Source of the DNA: Marmoricola sp. | Lineage (GTDB): Bacteria > Actinomycetota > Actinomycetes > Propionibacteriales > Nocardioidaceae | Direction: 5' to 3' | DNA length: 33,315 nt | NCBI GenBank assembly: GCA_025965195.1 | Contig: JAOPXK010000045.1 | Location: 1-33,315 of the forward strand | In this document: positions 10,827-21,579 of the stretch, one piece after another | How the letters are laid out: each line of letters starts with the position of its first letter | Numbering within the stretch: position 1 is the stretch's first letter | The notes under the pieces: model-generated | Told to the model about the DNA's origin: nothing | The model's input: the letters and a program-made list of their open reading frames with translations, nothing else | The model's database searches: none | Program-made: the position numbers and the translations under genes

Positions 10827-11843
10827 ATGTATGCCTATGTCGCCCGGCGGATGATCACCGGCGTACTGATGCTCATCTTGATGAGCATGATCACCTTCGT
10901 CCTCTTCTTCGCGTCGCCCGTCGACCCGGGGCGATTCGCATGCGGGAAGAACTGCAGCCCGGCGCTGATCAAGCAGGTCGACAAGGCCTTTGGCTATGAC
11001 AAGTCGGTCGTCGTGCAATGGAAGGACTTCGCCGTCGGCGTGTTCAAGGGCCGGCAGTATCCCGAAGACCCTTCGCTGAGGAAGTCGGCCCCCGAACTGG
11101 TCTCCGACTGTCACGCGCCGTGCCTGGGCTACTCCCAGGTGAACCTGATAAATGTCACGACCGAGCTGAAGGACAAGATCCCGATCTCCGGCTCGATCGC
11201 GGTCGCCGCCTTCCTGATGTGGATCATCGGCGGCGTCGGGTTGGGGACGATCGCCGCCTTGACCAAGGGCTCGCTCATCGACCGGGGCCTGGTTGGCACC
11301 AGCCTGGTGTTCTATGCCTTCCCCACGTTCTGGATCGGTCTGTTCCTGCTGGAGTTCCCGGCAATCAAGTGGGGACTGGTGCCGATACCCAATTACATCT
11401 CGATCGCCGACGGGGGGCTGTGGGGCTGGGCGAGCAACCTGTTCCTGCCCGCGCTCACCCTGGCCCTGTTCTACATGGCCGGATACGTCCGGATGACCCG
11501 CGCCTTCGTGCTGGAGTCAATGAGTGAGGACTATCTGCGCACCGCCAAGTCCAAGGGGCTCGCCCCGCGCAAGGTGCTTTTCAAGCACACCATGCGCGCC
11601 GCGCTCACGCCGATCGTCACGATGGCCGGGCTCGACCTGGCCAGCGTGCTCGGCGGTGCGGTCATTACCGAGACGGTGTTCAACTACAACGGACTGGGTA
11701 AGTTGGCGGTGGACTCGATCGCGACCTTCGACCTGCCGACGGTCGTCGGACTGGTGTTGCTGCTCGCGGCTTTCGTGATCGTTGCGAACATCGTGGTCGA
11801 CATCCTTTATGCCTTCATCGACCCGCGCGTGCGGCTCGGCTAG
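10827..11843 (+). CDS. ABC peptide importer permease, DppB/OppB type
   Basis: 338 residues. N-terminal membrane helix (residues 9-29), a long external loop, then the BPD_transp_1 domain with about five helices; the EAA-type loop is YLRTAKSKGLAPRKVLFKHTMRAALTPIV. The external loop has two CxxxC pairs, C39-C43 (CGKNC) and C95-C99 (CHAPC), which could form disulfides outside the cell. ATG 10827 is chosen because GAAAGG lies 6 bases upstream; the in-frame extension to 10788 has no such site. A TAG stop overlaps the ribosome binding site of the next gene. Confidence 0.93.
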   Translation: MYAYVARRMITGVLMLILMSMITFVLFFASPVDPGRFACGKNCSPALIKQVDKAFGYDKSVVVQWKDFAVGVFKGRQYPEDPSLRKSAPELVSDCHAPCLGYSQVNLINVTTELKDKIPISGSIAVAAFLMWIIGGVGLGTIAALTKGSLIDRGLVGTSLVFYAFPTFWIGLFLLEFPAIKWGLVPIPNYISIADGGLWGWASNLFLPALTLALFYMAGYVRMTRAFVLESMSEDYLRTAKSKGLAPRKVLFKHTMRAALTPIVTMAGLDLASVLGGAVITETVFNYNGLGKLAVDSIATFDLPTVVGLVLLLAAFVIVANIVVDILYAFIDPRVRLG

Positions 11844-11853
11844 GAGTTCGCAG

Positions 11854-12899
<1,046 letters not shown>

Positions 12900-12903
<4 letters not shown>

Positions 12904-14138
12904 GCATTTCTCCGTCGGAGTCCCATGCCTCCGAGGCGCCCGCCGAGCCCAAGGGCGGTGTCGTGCTGGGGAACCCCGCATCGAAGCTGGACCTGTCGCG
13001 GCCACCGATCCTCGAGGTCGACAACCTGCAGATGTACTTCCCGGTCAGGAACAGTGGCCTGATCCGACGGACCGTCGGCTACGTCCAGGCCGTCGACGGG
13101 GTCTCCTTCCAGGTCCCTGCGGGTGGCTCGCTCGGCCTGGTGGGTGAGTCCGGTTGTGGCAAGTCGACGACCGGTCGGCTGATCACCCGGCTCTACAAGC
13201 CGACCGCCGGGCGGATCGACTTCGACGGCCGCAACATTGCGAACTACTCCGCAAGCCAGCTGATGCCGCTACGTCGCGAGATCCAGATGATCTTCCAGGA
13301 CCCCGCGACCTCGCTGAACCCTCGCCACACCGTGGGCGCGATCGTGGGTGCTCCGCTCCTGATCCACAAGGTGATCCCCAAGAAGCAGGTCCTCAACCGG
13401 GTGCAGGAGCTGCTCGAAGTGGTGGGTCTGAACCCCGAGCACTACAACCGCTACCCGCACGAGTTCTCCGGCGGGCAGCGCCAGCGCATCGGCATCGCCC
13501 GGGCCCTCACCCTGCAGCCAAAGCTCCTCGTCGCGGACGAGCCGGTCTCCGCACTCGACGTGTCGATCCAGGCCCAGGTGATCAACCTGCTCCAGGACCT
13601 CCAGCGCGAGTTCGACATCGCCTTCCTGTTCATCGCCCACGACCTCGCGATCGTGCGGCACTTCTGCCCGGAGATCGCGGTGATGTATCTCGGCAAGATC
13701 GTGGAGATCTCCGATCGCGAGACGCTCTACAACCGCCCGAACCACCCGTACACCCAGGCGTTGCTGTCGGCAGTGCCCGACGTGAAGCAGGCAGCGATCG
13801 GTGGTCGGCGTGAGCGGATCCGGCTCGAGGGCGATGTCCCGAGTCCGGTCAACCCGCCGTCCGGCTGCCGGTTCAGGACCCGGTGCCCGATCGCCAAGGA
13901 GATCTGCGCCAAGGTCGAGCCGCCGTTGCTGCAGATCGGCAAGCGGCACAAGGTCGCCTGTCACTTCGCCGGCGAGCTCGGCAACCACCCGACCGCACCC
14001 ATCACCGCGGGCATGCTCGGTGTCGATGACCAGGGCAACCACGACCCGGGGGCAAGCCCGTCGAAGGACATCGGCAACTCGCCGGGATTCTCCGACTTCT
14101 GGTTCGACCTCAAGACCCGGACGATGGCCAAGAGCTGA
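12900..14138 (+). CDS. ABC peptide importer ATPase, DppF/OppF type
   Basis: 412 residues. Walker A GESGCGKS at 82-89, signature FSGGQRQR from 189, Walker B LLVADEP with Glu214, and the C-terminal region [18 protein letters not shown] typical of oligopeptide ATPases. It has about 35 extra residues before the first strand and about 60 after the Cys-rich region, both rich in Pro/Ser/Gly and probably disordered. Start overlaps the preceding stop (ATGA), suggesting coupled, equal production of both ATPases. Last gene of the importer operon. Confidence 0.94.
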
Positions 14139-14139
14139 C

Positions 14140-14212
14140 GATCTCGACTGCACGGCGAGTGACCACGCCGGTGATCGAGCCCGTCGAGGCTCGGCAGCCG
14201 CTCGTCGAGACC
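14140..14212. repeat. Degenerate inverted copy of the dispersed repeat between importer operon and rarA
   Basis: TCTCGAC (14142-14148) and GTCGAGA (14204-14210) are complementary ends. Within lies CCGGTGATCGAGCCCGTCGAG (from 14168), whose complement resembles the TCTCGACAAGCTCGACCACC element. It fills most of the 101-bp gap and may act as a terminator-like palindrome; its right end overlaps the possible -35 of rarA. Confidence 0.55.
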
Positions 14213-14233
14213 ACTGCCGACGGCACATAGGCT
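14205..14233 (+). promoter_or_regulatory. Candidate promoter for a leaderless rarA transcript
   Basis: TCGAGA (14205-14210, 4 of 6 to TTGACA), 17-bp spacer, TAGGCT (14228-14233). The GTG start of rarA is 7 bases after the -10, where transcription would be expected to begin, and there is no ribosome binding site. This is the usual layout of leaderless actinobacterial mRNAs. Confidence 0.55.
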
Positions 14234-14239
14234 GGCGCG

Positions 14240-15607
14240 GTGGACGACGGACTGTTCGACACTCCTGGCGCGCCGAGCGTGCCGAGTGCCCCGATTGGCG
14301 GCGGCACGCTTGCGGGCAACACGCACGCGTCCGCCCCGCTCGCCGTACGGATGCGTCCCCGGACTCTCGATGAGCTCGTCGGTCAGACGCATCTGCTCGC
14401 CGTCGGGTCACCCCTGCGCCGGCTGATCGAAGGTGACCAGCCGATGTCGTTGTTGCTCTGGGGACCTCCCGGCACCGGCAAGACCACGATCGCGTCGATC
14501 GTCTCCCAGCAGACGAACCGGGTGTTCGTGGAGGTCTCGGCCGTTGCGGCGGGGATCAAGGAGGTGCGCGCGAGCATCGATGCCGCGCGGGCGCGGCTGG
14601 TCTCGAGCGGCCAGGAGACGGTGCTCTTCGTCGACGAGGTGCACCGGTTCACCAAGGCCCAGCAGGATGCGCTGTTGCCGGGTGTGGAGAACCGCTGGGT
14701 CACCCTGGTGGCGGCGACGACCGAGAACCCGTTCTTCTCGGTGATCTCACCATTGCTGTCCCGCTCGCTCCTGCTGACGCTCGAGCCGCTGACCGACGAC
14801 GACATCCGCGGCGTGGTCGCCTCTGCCTTGAAGGACGAGCGTGGGTACGCCGGGCAGGTGGAGGTCGAGGACGACGCACTCGACCACCTGGTCCGACTGG
14901 CCGGGGGCGACGCCCGGCGGTCCCTGACCTACCTCGAAGCAGCCGCCGGTGCTGCGGTCGCACGCGGGCTCGACCGGGTCGACCTCGCCACTACCGAGAC
15001 TGCCGTCGATCGGGCCGCGGTGCGCTACGACCGGCAGGGCGACCAGCACTACGACGTGACGAGCGCGTTCATCAAGTCGATCCGGGGCTCGGACGCCGAT
15101 GCGGCGCTGCACTACCTGGCCCGGATGATCGAGGCCGGCGAGGACCCGCGCTTCATTGCGCGCAGGCTGGTGATCCTGGCCAGCGAGGACATCGGGCTCG
15201 CAGACCCGACGGCGTTGCCGACAGCGGTGGCGGCCGCCCAGGCCGTCCAGCTGATCGGGATGCCCGAGGCCAGGCTCAACCTCGCTCAGGCGACGATCGC
15301 CCTCGCCGTTGCGCCCAAGTCGAACGCGGTGACCCTCGGGATCGACGCCGCCAGCGCCGACGTACGGGCTGGCAAGATCGGGCCGGTGCCGCCGCACCTG
15401 CGGGACGCGCACTACGCGGGCTCCAAGAAGCTCGGCCACGGCTCGGAATACATCTACTCGCACGACGAGCCCTACGGAATCGCGGAGCAGCAGTACCCGC
15501 CCGATGTCGTCCTCGATGCGCACTACTACCGTCCCACCGGACTCGGCGCGGAAGCCGGCATCCGGGAGCGGTGGGAGCGCGTCCGCCGCATCATCCGGGG
15601 CAGGTAG
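14240..15607 (+). CDS. rarA: Replication-associated recombination protein A (RarA/MgsA AAA+ ATPase)
   Basis: 455 residues, normal for the family. AAA+ ATPase related to clamp loaders, acting at stalled replication forks. Walker [10 protein letters not shown] at 75-83, Walker B VLFVDE at 128-133 followed by VHRF, sensor region AATTENPFF, and a C-terminal MgsA-type domain ([28 protein letters not shown], ending [17 protein letters not shown]). Start GTG 14240 has no Shine-Dalgarno sequence but sits at the expected transcription start. Its TAG stop overlaps the possible -10 of the next gene. Confidence 0.96.
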   Translation: MDDGLFDTPGAPSVPSAPIGGGTLAGNTHASAPLAVRMRPRTLDELVGQTHLLAVGSPLRRLIEGDQPMSLLLWGPPGTGKTTIASIVSQQTNRVFVEVSAVAAGIKEVRASIDAARARLVSSGQETVLFVDEVHRFTKAQQDALLPGVENRWVTLVAATTENPFFSVISPLLSRSLLLTLEPLTDDDIRGVVASALKDERGYAGQVEVEDDALDHLVRLAGGDARRSLTYLEAAAGAAVARGLDRVDLATTETAVDRAAVRYDRQGDQHYDVTSAFIKSIRGSDADAALHYLARMIEAGEDPRFIARRLVILASEDIGLADPTALPTAVAAAQAVQLIGMPEARLNLAQATIALAVAPKSNAVTLGIDAASADVRAGKIGPVPPHLRDAHYAGSKKLGHGSEYIYSHDEPYGIAEQQYPPDVVLDAHYYRPTGLGAEAGIRERWERVRRIIRGR

Positions 15608-15610
15608 GGT
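15605..15610 (+). promoter_or_regulatory. Candidate -10 box TAGGGT overlapping the rarA stop codon
   Basis: TAGGGT shares its first three bases with the rarA stop and ends 8 bases before the ATG at 15619. No ribosome binding site lies in between, so the next gene may be transcribed leaderless from here. No clear -35 is seen. Confidence 0.4.
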
Positions 15611-15618
15611 CGTCCGTC

Positions 15619-16095
15619 ATGGGAGCAGGGAGTCTGGCTGCAATCGGCGGGGCCGCGGTCGCGCTGGTGATCGCCGGTGTGCTGGTTGCCACCCTCCTCT
15701 CGGATCGCCGGGCGATTCGCCGGCATCTCGACCAGTCCCGCGCCGAGACCGACGAGCTGCGTCGCCGGCTCGACGAGATCGGCCGGCAGCTGGCCGACCG
15801 GACCGCTGCCGAGAAGGCCAAGCCGCCGGTGGAGTTCCTGATCACCGATGCCGGCGAGCTCGTCGCCGCGGACCAGCTGACCGCCGTGCCCGACCGGCTG
15901 GTGCTGTCCGCGACCCTCGGCGAACCCCTGGTCAAGGTGGTCGCGCTCGGACACGGCGTACGTCGCGCGCTCTCGGCCGAGTCCCGCAACCGGATCTGGT
16001 TCGAGATGCGCAAGGAAGTACGCCGGGCCCGCAAGCAGCGCCGGCGGGACGTCAAAGCGGCCATGCGACGGCTGCGAAGCGAGGACGCCGCATGA
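15619..16095 (+). CDS. Small membrane-anchored protein of unknown function
   Basis: 158 residues. One N-terminal membrane helix (about residues 5-27, AIGGAAVALVIAGVLVATLL), then a charged helical stretch likely to form a coiled coil (RRHLDQSRAETDELRRRLDEIG, about 32-55), a small globular part containing EFLITDAGELVAADQL, and a very basic tail (VRRARKQRRRDVKAAMRRL). No function recognised. The position between rarA and alaS is shared in related actinobacteria as far as I recall. ATG 15619 is chosen because it starts directly before the membrane helix; a GTG 16 codons upstream would overlap rarA. Confidence 0.8.
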   Translation: MGAGSLAAIGGAAVALVIAGVLVATLLSDRRAIRRHLDQSRAETDELRRRLDEIGRQLADRTAAEKAKPPVEFLITDAGELVAADQLTAVPDRLVLSATLGEPLVKVVALGHGVRRALSAESRNRIWFEMRKEVRRARKQRRRDVKAAMRRLRSEDAA

Positions 16096-16151
16096 GTCAC
16101 CCCGCGATACCGCTCGCTGAGTTCCCGTCTCCGCGGGGATCCCGACGATGA
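16092..16151 (+). CDS. Possible 19-residue mini-ORF between two membrane protein genes
   Basis: ATG at 16092 overlaps the preceding stop (ATGA), with GAGG 7 bases upstream, and the TGA at 16149-16151 overlaps the next ATG (ATGA). The product would be [19 protein letters not shown]. No homologue recognised. The sequence also holds CCCCGCG (16100-16106) and CGCGGGG (16132-16138), a 7-bp stem with a 25-base loop. It may only serve to pass ribosomes to the next start. Confidence 0.3.
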   Translation: MSHPAIPLAEFPSPRGSRR

Positions 16152-16444
16152 GGCGGGGCTTCTGGTTCGTGGCAGGGGCCGGCGCCGGGGTCTACGTGAT
16201 GGTCAAGGCTCGCCGCGCCGCCGAAGCCGTCACCCCCGAGGGCCTGCGCGACCGGCTCTCCGGGTTGAGCGTCGGCGCCCAGGTCTTCGGTGACGAGGTC
16301 CGCGCCGGTATGGCGGAGAAGGAAACCGAGTTGCGGGCGCGACTCGGTCTGAGCCTTGATGGACCTCCCGAGCTTGCTGCCACACCGAGACCTGAGCTGG
16401 TCTCCACCCCTTCGATTCCCGACACCGACAAGGACCACCACTGA
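16148..16444 (+). CDS. Small membrane protein, DUF6167-like
   Basis: 98 residues. N-terminal hydrophobic segment ([16 protein letters not shown], residues 4-19), then an amphipathic helix pair ([34 protein letters not shown]) and a Pro-rich tail. It resembles the short actinobacterial DUF6167 proteins usually found just before alaS; that name is from memory. Function unknown. Its TGA overlaps the alaS ATG by one base, so the two are probably cotranslated. Confidence 0.8.
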   Translation: MRRGFWFVAGAGAGVYVMVKARRAAEAVTPEGLRDRLSGLSVGAQVFGDEVRAGMAEKETELRARLGLSLDGPPELAATPRPELVSTPSIPDTDKDHH

Positions 16445-19140
16445 TGGACACCGCCGAGATCCGCCGCCGCTTCGTCGCGCATTTCGAAGCCGCCGGTCAC
16501 ACGGTTGTCCCCTCGGCGTCGCTGTTGCTCGACGACCCGAACCTGCTCTTCGTGAACGCCGGCATGGTGCCGTTCAAGCCGTACTTCCTCGGACAGGAGA
16601 CGCCGCCCTACAGCCGGGCGACGAGCGTCCAGAAGTGCGTGCGCACCCCGGACATCGAGGACGTCGGCAAGACCACCCGGCACGGCACGTTCTTCGAGAT
16701 GTGCGGCAACTTCTCGTTCGGTGACTACTTCAAGGAAGGAGCCATCGAGCTCGCCTGGGACCTCGTCACCAAACCGCTCGCCGACGGTGGTTGGGGGCTG
16801 GAGGAGAGCCGGCTCTGGCCGAGCGTGTACGCCGACGACCCGGAAGCGGTCGCGCTGTGGCGCAAGGTGACCGGCCTGCCCGACGAGCGCATCGTCCGGC
16901 TGGGCAAGCGGGAGAACTACTGGTCGATGGGCGTGCCCGGGCCGGGCGGTCCCTGCTCGGAGATCCTCTATGACCGCGGTCCGACGTACGGCCCGGACGG
17001 CGAGTTCGCGACCACCACGCGCACGGTGATGCCGACCGAGCTCGAGGACCGCTACCTGGAGATCTGGAACCTGGTCTTCATGCAGGACGAGCTCAGTGCG
17101 GTCCGGTCCAAGGACGACTTCGACATCGCCGGGCTGCTTCCGAAGAAGAACATCGACACGGGCATGGGCCTGGAGCGGGTCGCCTTGCTGCTCCAGGGCA
17201 AGGACAACATGTACGAGATCGACGCGATGTTCCCGGTCATCGAGAAGGCCGAGGAGCTCACCGGACGCCGCTACGGCGCCAACCGTGACGACGACGTCCG
17301 GTTCAGGGTCGTCGCCGACCACGTGCGTTCCTCGATGATGTTGATCGCCGATGGTGTCACCCCCGGAAACGAGGGACGTGGCTACGTGTTGCGACGCATC
17401 CTGCGCCGTGCCGTCCGGTCGATGCGGCTGCTCGGCTACGAGGACCACGCGTTGCCGGAGCTGATGCCGGTCAGCAGGGACAAGATGGGCGAGACCTACA
17501 CCGAGCTGGTGCGCGACTGGACCCGGATCTCCTCCTCTGCGTACGCCGAGGAGGACGCGTTCCGCTCCACCCTGCGCACCGGCACCCAGATCTTCGATGG
17601 TGCGGCCAACGAGGTGAAGGCGGGCGGGGGCAGCACGCTGTCGGGCGACAAGGCGTTCGCTCTGCACGACACCTACGGATTTCCGATCGACCTGACGCTG
17701 GAGATGGCCGCGGAGAAGGGGCTCTCGGTCGACGAGGACGGCTTCCGGCGGTTGATGAAGGAGCAGCGCGACCGTGCCAAGGCGGACGCGAAGGCCAAGA
17801 AGGGCCAGCATCAGGGCGGCGGCGCCTACCGCGAGATCGCCGACACGATCGGCAAGCCGGTCGTCTTCACGGGCTATGACGAGGTGGTCACCGAGGGTTC
17901 GGTGCGCGGTCTCGTCGGGCCGGACGGTACGACGATCTCCTCGGCGCAGCCCGGCGACGAGGTCGAGCTGGTCCTCGACCGCACTCCGTTCTACGCAGAG
18001 GGTGGTGGCCAGCTCTCCGACCAGGGCGTCATCGACTTCGACAACGGCGCGCGCGTCGAGGTGTACGACGTGCAGTCGCCGATCACCGGGCTCGTCGTAC
18101 ACAAGGCGCGGGTGCTCACCGGGGAGATCACGCTCGGCACGGCTGCCCAGGCCCAGGTCGACGTCGACCGGCGGCGCTCGATCAGCCGCTCGCACACCGC
18201 GACGCACATGGTGCACAAGGCGTTTCGCGAGGCCCTCGGCGAGTCCGCGACCCAGGCCGGCTCGGAGAACTCACCCGGGCGCTTCCGTTTCGACTTCTCC
18301 GCGACGGGCGCGATCCCGGCCTCCGCGATGGCAGATGTCGAGGCGCGCGTCAACGATCTGATCCTCGAGGACCTGGCGGTGCACGCCGACCTGATGAGCC
18401 AGGAAGCGGCGGTCAAGTCCGGCGCGATGGCGCTGTTCGGCGAGAAGTACGGCGACGAGGTCCGGGTGATCTCGGTCGGCGACTGGGCCCGCGAGCTCTG
18501 CGGCGGCACCCATGCGCTCAGCTCGGGTCAGCTCGGCGTCGTCAAGCTGATGGGGGAGTCCTCCATCGGGTCCGGCGTACGCCGGGTCGAGGCGCTCGTC
18601 GGCGGCGACGCCTACCGGTTCCTGGCCCGTGAGCACTCCCTGGTGGCGCAGTTGACCGAGACGCTCAAGGTCCAGCGTGAGCAGCTGCCCGAGCGGATCA
18701 ACGACATCGTCGAGCGACTCCGCGTGGCGGAGAAGGAGATCGAGAAGGTCCATCTCCAGCAGCTGCTCTCGGCCGGTGGCGACCTTGCGGGGAAGGCCGA
18801 GCTGATCGTGGGCACGAACTTCGTCGGCCACGTCGCCGAGGGTGCCGGTGGTGGCGACGTACGCACGCTCGCGCTCGACATCCGCGGCCGGCTCGCGTCG
18901 GACCGACCAGGGGTCACCGCGATCATCGGCTCGAAGGACGGCAAGCCGTCGGTGGTTGTCGCGGTCAACGACGCTGCGCGCGATGCCGGGCTCTCCGCCA
19001 ACGCCCTGGTGCGCGCGGCCTCGGCGGTCCTTGGCGGTCAGGGCGGCGGCAAGGACGACGTGGCACAGGGTGGTGGCGCCGACGCCTCGAAGGCACAGGA
19101 CGCGCTGAGCGCCGTACGCCGTGAGCTCGGCGGACGCTGA
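16444..19140 (+). CDS. alaS: Alanyl-tRNA synthetase
   Basis: 898 residues, full length. Class II catalytic domain at the N-terminus ([36 protein letters not shown]), tRNA-recognition region, then the editing domain with zinc ligands H584-TAT-H588 and C686-GGT-H690 that clears Ser- and Gly-tRNA-Ala, and a C-terminal DHHA1-type domain ending in a Gly-rich segment ([20 protein letters not shown]). All editing-site residues are present. ATG overlaps the upstream stop (TGATG). Confidence 0.98.
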   Translation: MDTAEIRRRFVAHFEAAGHTVVPSASLLLDDPNLLFVNAGMVPFKPYFLGQETPPYSRATSVQKCVRTPDIEDVGKTTRHGTFFEMCGNFSFGDYFKEGAIELAWDLVTKPLADGGWGLEESRLWPSVYADDPEAVALWRKVTGLPDERIVRLGKRENYWSMGVPGPGGPCSEILYDRGPTYGPDGEFATTTRTVMPTELEDRYLEIWNLVFMQDELSAVRSKDDFDIAGLLPKKNIDTGMGLERVALLLQGKDNMYEIDAMFPVIEKAEELTGRRYGANRDDDVRFRVVADHVRSSMMLIADGVTPGNEGRGYVLRRILRRAVRSMRLLGYEDHALPELMPVSRDKMGETYTELVRDWTRISSSAYAEEDAFRSTLRTGTQIFDGAANEVKAGGGSTLSGDKAFALHDTYGFPIDLTLEMAAEKGLSVDEDGFRRLMKEQRDRAKADAKAKKGQHQGGGAYREIADTIGKPVVFTGYDEVVTEGSVRGLVGPDGTTISSAQPGDEVELVLDRTPFYAEGGGQLSDQGVIDFDNGARVEVYDVQSPITGLVVHKARVLTGEITLGTAAQAQVDVDRRRSISRSHTATHMVHKAFREALGESATQAGSENSPGRFRFDFSATGAIPASAMADVEARVNDLILEDLAVHADLMSQEAAVKSGAMALFGEKYGDEVRVISVGDWARELCGGTHALSSGQLGVVKLMGESSIGSGVRRVEALVGGDAYRFLAREHSLVAQLTETLKVQREQLPERINDIVERLRVAEKEIEKVHLQQLLSAGGDLAGKAELIVGTNFVGHVAEGAGGGDVRTLALDIRGRLASDRPGVTAIIGSKDGKPSVVVAVNDAARDAGLSANALVRAASAVLGGQGGGKDDVAQGGGADASKAQDALSAVRRELGGR

Positions 19141-19145
19141 CCAGG

Positions 19146-19601
19146 ATGGACCGCGGCGTCAGGCTCGGCATCGATCCGGGTGACGCCCGGATCGGGGTCG
19201 CCAGCAGTGATCCGTCGGGCTTTCTCGCGACGCCCGTCGAGACCGTGGCACGCGGCGACGGTGACCTCGACCGGCTGGCCGCGATCATCGGTGAGCTCGA
19301 GGCGGTGGTCGCGTACGTCGGGCTGCCGAAGTCGTTGTCCGGGAGGGAAGGACCGGCGGCCGGTAGGGTGCGAGAGTTCGCGCGCGAGCTGGCTGCACGG
19401 CTGGACCCCGTCCCGGTCAGGTTGTTCGATGAACGGCTCAGCACGGTGACTGCCGAGTCGAACCTCCGGTCTGTCGGCAAGAAGGGCAAGAAGCGCCGAG
19501 CGGTGGTCGACCAGGCCGCCGCCGTGGTGATCCTGCAGGGTGCTTTGGACACCGAGCGCAGCATGGGTGCTGCACCGGGCGAGCTCGTCTCGGCCCACTG
19601 A
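19146..19601 (+). CDS. ruvX: Putative pre-16S rRNA nuclease YqgF/RuvX
   Basis: 151 residues, the usual size. RNase H-like fold: GIDPGDARIGVA with catalytic Asp10, GLPKSLSGREG, FDERLST and the late Asp in VDQAAAVVIL. The family is linked to maturation of the 16S rRNA 5' end. It lies 5 bases after alaS with only a CCAGG as ribosome binding site, in the alaS-ruvX-mltG-aroE order common to actinobacteria. Confidence 0.93.
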   Translation: MDRGVRLGIDPGDARIGVASSDPSGFLATPVETVARGDGDLDRLAAIIGELEAVVAYVGLPKSLSGREGPAAGRVREFARELAARLDPVPVRLFDERLSTVTAESNLRSVGKKGKKRRAVVDQAAAVVILQGALDTERSMGAAPGELVSAH

Positions 19602-19618
19602 GTAGAAGGACGAGCTGC

Positions 19619-20755
19619 TTGAGCCACATGCGATCTGAGCCCGACCGCCATCACGGGTCGCCGCTGGACAACTTCAGCGACGGGCACCGCGGACGTCGAG
19701 GCAAGAGCTGTCTGTTGCCCACGGCCCTGCTGCTGGTGCTTGCGGTCGTTGTCGCTGCCGCTGGCTTCTGGGGTGTCAGCGAGGTGCGCAAGCACTTCAG
19801 CGGTGCGCCCGACTACGCCGGACCCGGCACCGGGTCGGTCGTCTTCAAGGTCACCGAGGGCGCGAGCTCGGCGGCGATCGGCAACGACCTCAAGGCCGCG
19901 CACGTGGTCGAGAGCGTCCAGGCGTTCATCAATGCGGCCCGCGCCAACGACGCGTCACGCGACATCCAGGTCGGCTACTACCAGCTCAAGTCGCACATGA
20001 AGGCAACTGATGCGCTCAACGTCCTGATCAACCCGCACAACCTGATCCAGAGCCTGGTGGTCGTACCGGAGGGCGCGCGCATCAAGCAGATCACCGCAAC
20101 GATCGTGGCCAAGACCGACATCACCGCGAAGGCCCTCAACCGGGCGCTGGCGAAGCCGTCGGTGATCGGGCTCCCGGCGGCCGCCAACGGCAACCCGGAG
20201 GGCTACCTCTTCCCGGCGACCTACAGCGTCGTCCCCGGCGAGACCGCGGTCCAGCTGCTCAAGCAGATGGTCGCGAAGACCGAGTCCACGCTGCAGAGCC
20301 TTGACGTCGCGACGAAGGCCAAGACGGTCGGGCTCACCGAGGAGCAGGTGCTCACGATGGCCAGCATCCTCGAGTACGAAGCCAGTCGCGACCAGGACTA
20401 CCCGAAGGTCGCGCGCGCCATCTTCAACCGGCTGCACATCAACATGAAGCTGCAGTCGGACGCGACGGTTGCCTTCGCGAACGGTACGTCGGGCCGGCTG
20501 GCCACCACGGCGGCCGAGCGCGAGATCGACTCGCCGTACAACACCTACCTGTACGCCGGACTGCCGCCCGGCCCGATCGGTTCGCCTGGTGAGAAGACGA
20601 TCGAGGCAGTGTTGAACCCCGCCAAGGGGACGTGGCTGTTCTGGGTGGTCGTCAACCTGCGGACCGGCGAGACGGACTTCGCGACGACCTACCAGGAGCA
20701 CCTCGCCAACGTCGCCAAGTACAACACGTACTGCGAGACCTCGAAGGCCTGCTGA
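19619..20755 (+). CDS. mltG: Endolytic murein transglycosylase MltG
   Basis: 378 residues. A short cytoplasmic N-terminus, one membrane helix (about 33-52, LLLVLAVVVAAAGFWGV), a LysM-like region and the YceG domain with catalytic Glu252 in MASILEYEA, then QSDATVAFA and the conserved SPYNTYLYAGLPPGPIGSPG segment. It cleaves nascent glycan strands outside the membrane. TTG 19619 is chosen because GAAGGA at 19605-19610 is 8 bases away; the ATG at 19628 is 17 bases from it. Stop overlaps the aroE ATG. Confidence 0.94.
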   Translation: MSHMRSEPDRHHGSPLDNFSDGHRGRRGKSCLLPTALLLVLAVVVAAAGFWGVSEVRKHFSGAPDYAGPGTGSVVFKVTEGASSAAIGNDLKAAHVVESVQAFINAARANDASRDIQVGYYQLKSHMKATDALNVLINPHNLIQSLVVVPEGARIKQITATIVAKTDITAKALNRALAKPSVIGLPAAANGNPEGYLFPATYSVVPGETAVQLLKQMVAKTESTLQSLDVATKAKTVGLTEEQVLTMASILEYEASRDQDYPKVARAIFNRLHINMKLQSDATVAFANGTSGRLATTAAEREIDSPYNTYLYAGLPPGPIGSPGEKTIEAVLNPAKGTWLFWVVVNLRTGETDFATTYQEHLANVAKYNTYCETSKAC

Positions 20756-21579
20756 TGCCGCGTCGCTGCGCGGTGCTGGGCCAGCCGATCGCGCACTCGT
20801 TGTCACCGGTGCTGCACCGGGCGGCCTATGCCGAGCTCGGTCTGGACTGGTCCTACGACGCGATCGAAGTCGGCTCGCCGGACCTCGCGGGATTCCTGGG
20901 CACGCTGGCCGCGGACTGGCGGGGGCTGTCCCTGACGATGCCGCTGAAGCGGACGGTGATCCCGCTGCTCTCGTCGCAGGACGACTGGACCCGGCTCTCG
21001 GGCGTCGCCAACACGGTCGTCATCGACGACGGTGCGCTCCGTGGCTACAACACGGACATTCCCGGGGCGGTCGACGCGCTTCGCCGTCACCTCGGAGGAC
21101 CGGTCGCCCGGGTGGTGGTGCTCGGTGGGGGTGCGACCGCGGTTTCGGTGCTGTTGGCCGCCGCCGAGCTGGGCTGCGAATCCGCGACCCTGCTGGTCCG
21201 CGATCCGTCCCGGGCGGTCGAGACCCTCGACGTCGTCGGCCGACACCCGCGGGCGCCACAGCTCGACGTGCAGACCCTCGATGGTCCGCCGGTGCGGGCG
21301 GACCTGGTGATCTCGACGGTCCCGGCCACCGCCCAGACACCGGAGCTGCTGGCCCGGGTGGCTGCCGTGCCGGCGGTCTTCGAAGTCGTCTACTACCCGT
21401 GGCCGACGCCGCTCGCCGCTGCAGCCAGGGCGTCCGGCCGCGTGCTCGTGCCCGGACTGGACATGCTCGTCGGACAGGCTGCCCTCCAGGTCTCGCTGAT
21501 GACCGGGCGAGATGACATCCCGGTCGCGGCGATGCGTGCGGCGGGCGAGCAGGCGCTGGCCGAGAGGTCTCGGCCATGA
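20755..21579 (+). CDS. aroE: Shikimate dehydrogenase
   Basis: 274 residues. Reduces 3-dehydroshikimate to shikimate with NADPH. Shikimate-binding SLSP at 15-18, catalytic Lys65 in LTMPLK, Asn86 and Asp101 in GYNTD; the nucleotide-binding glycine loop is VLGGGATAVSVL. The cofactor loop is somewhat unusual in having GGGAT rather than GAGGA, with NADPH or NADH preference not decidable. ATG overlaps the mltG stop; the next gene overlaps by 4 bases. The other aro genes start 0.8 kb downstream. Confidence 0.95.
   Translation: MPRRCAVLGQPIAHSLSPVLHRAAYAELGLDWSYDAIEVGSPDLAGFLGTLAADWRGLSLTMPLKRTVIPLLSSQDDWTRLSGVANTVVIDDGALRGYNTDIPGAVDALRRHLGGPVARVVVLGGGATAVSVLLAAAELGCESATLLVRDPSRAVETLDVVGRHPRAPQLDVQTLDGPPVRADLVISTVPATAQTPELLARVAAVPAVFEVVYYPWPTPLAAAARASGRVLVPGLDMLVGQAALQVSLMTGRDDIPVAAMRAAGEQALAERSRP

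Noticed and set aside
16100-16138. 7-bp stem CCCCGCG/CGCGGGG as a terminator
   Set aside because: Loop of 25 bases, no T-run, and it lies inside an apparently continuous operon; likely weak.
16192-18216. Long minus-strand open frame opposite alaS
   Set aside because: Shadow of alaS; composition is low-complexity and it spans parts of two real genes.
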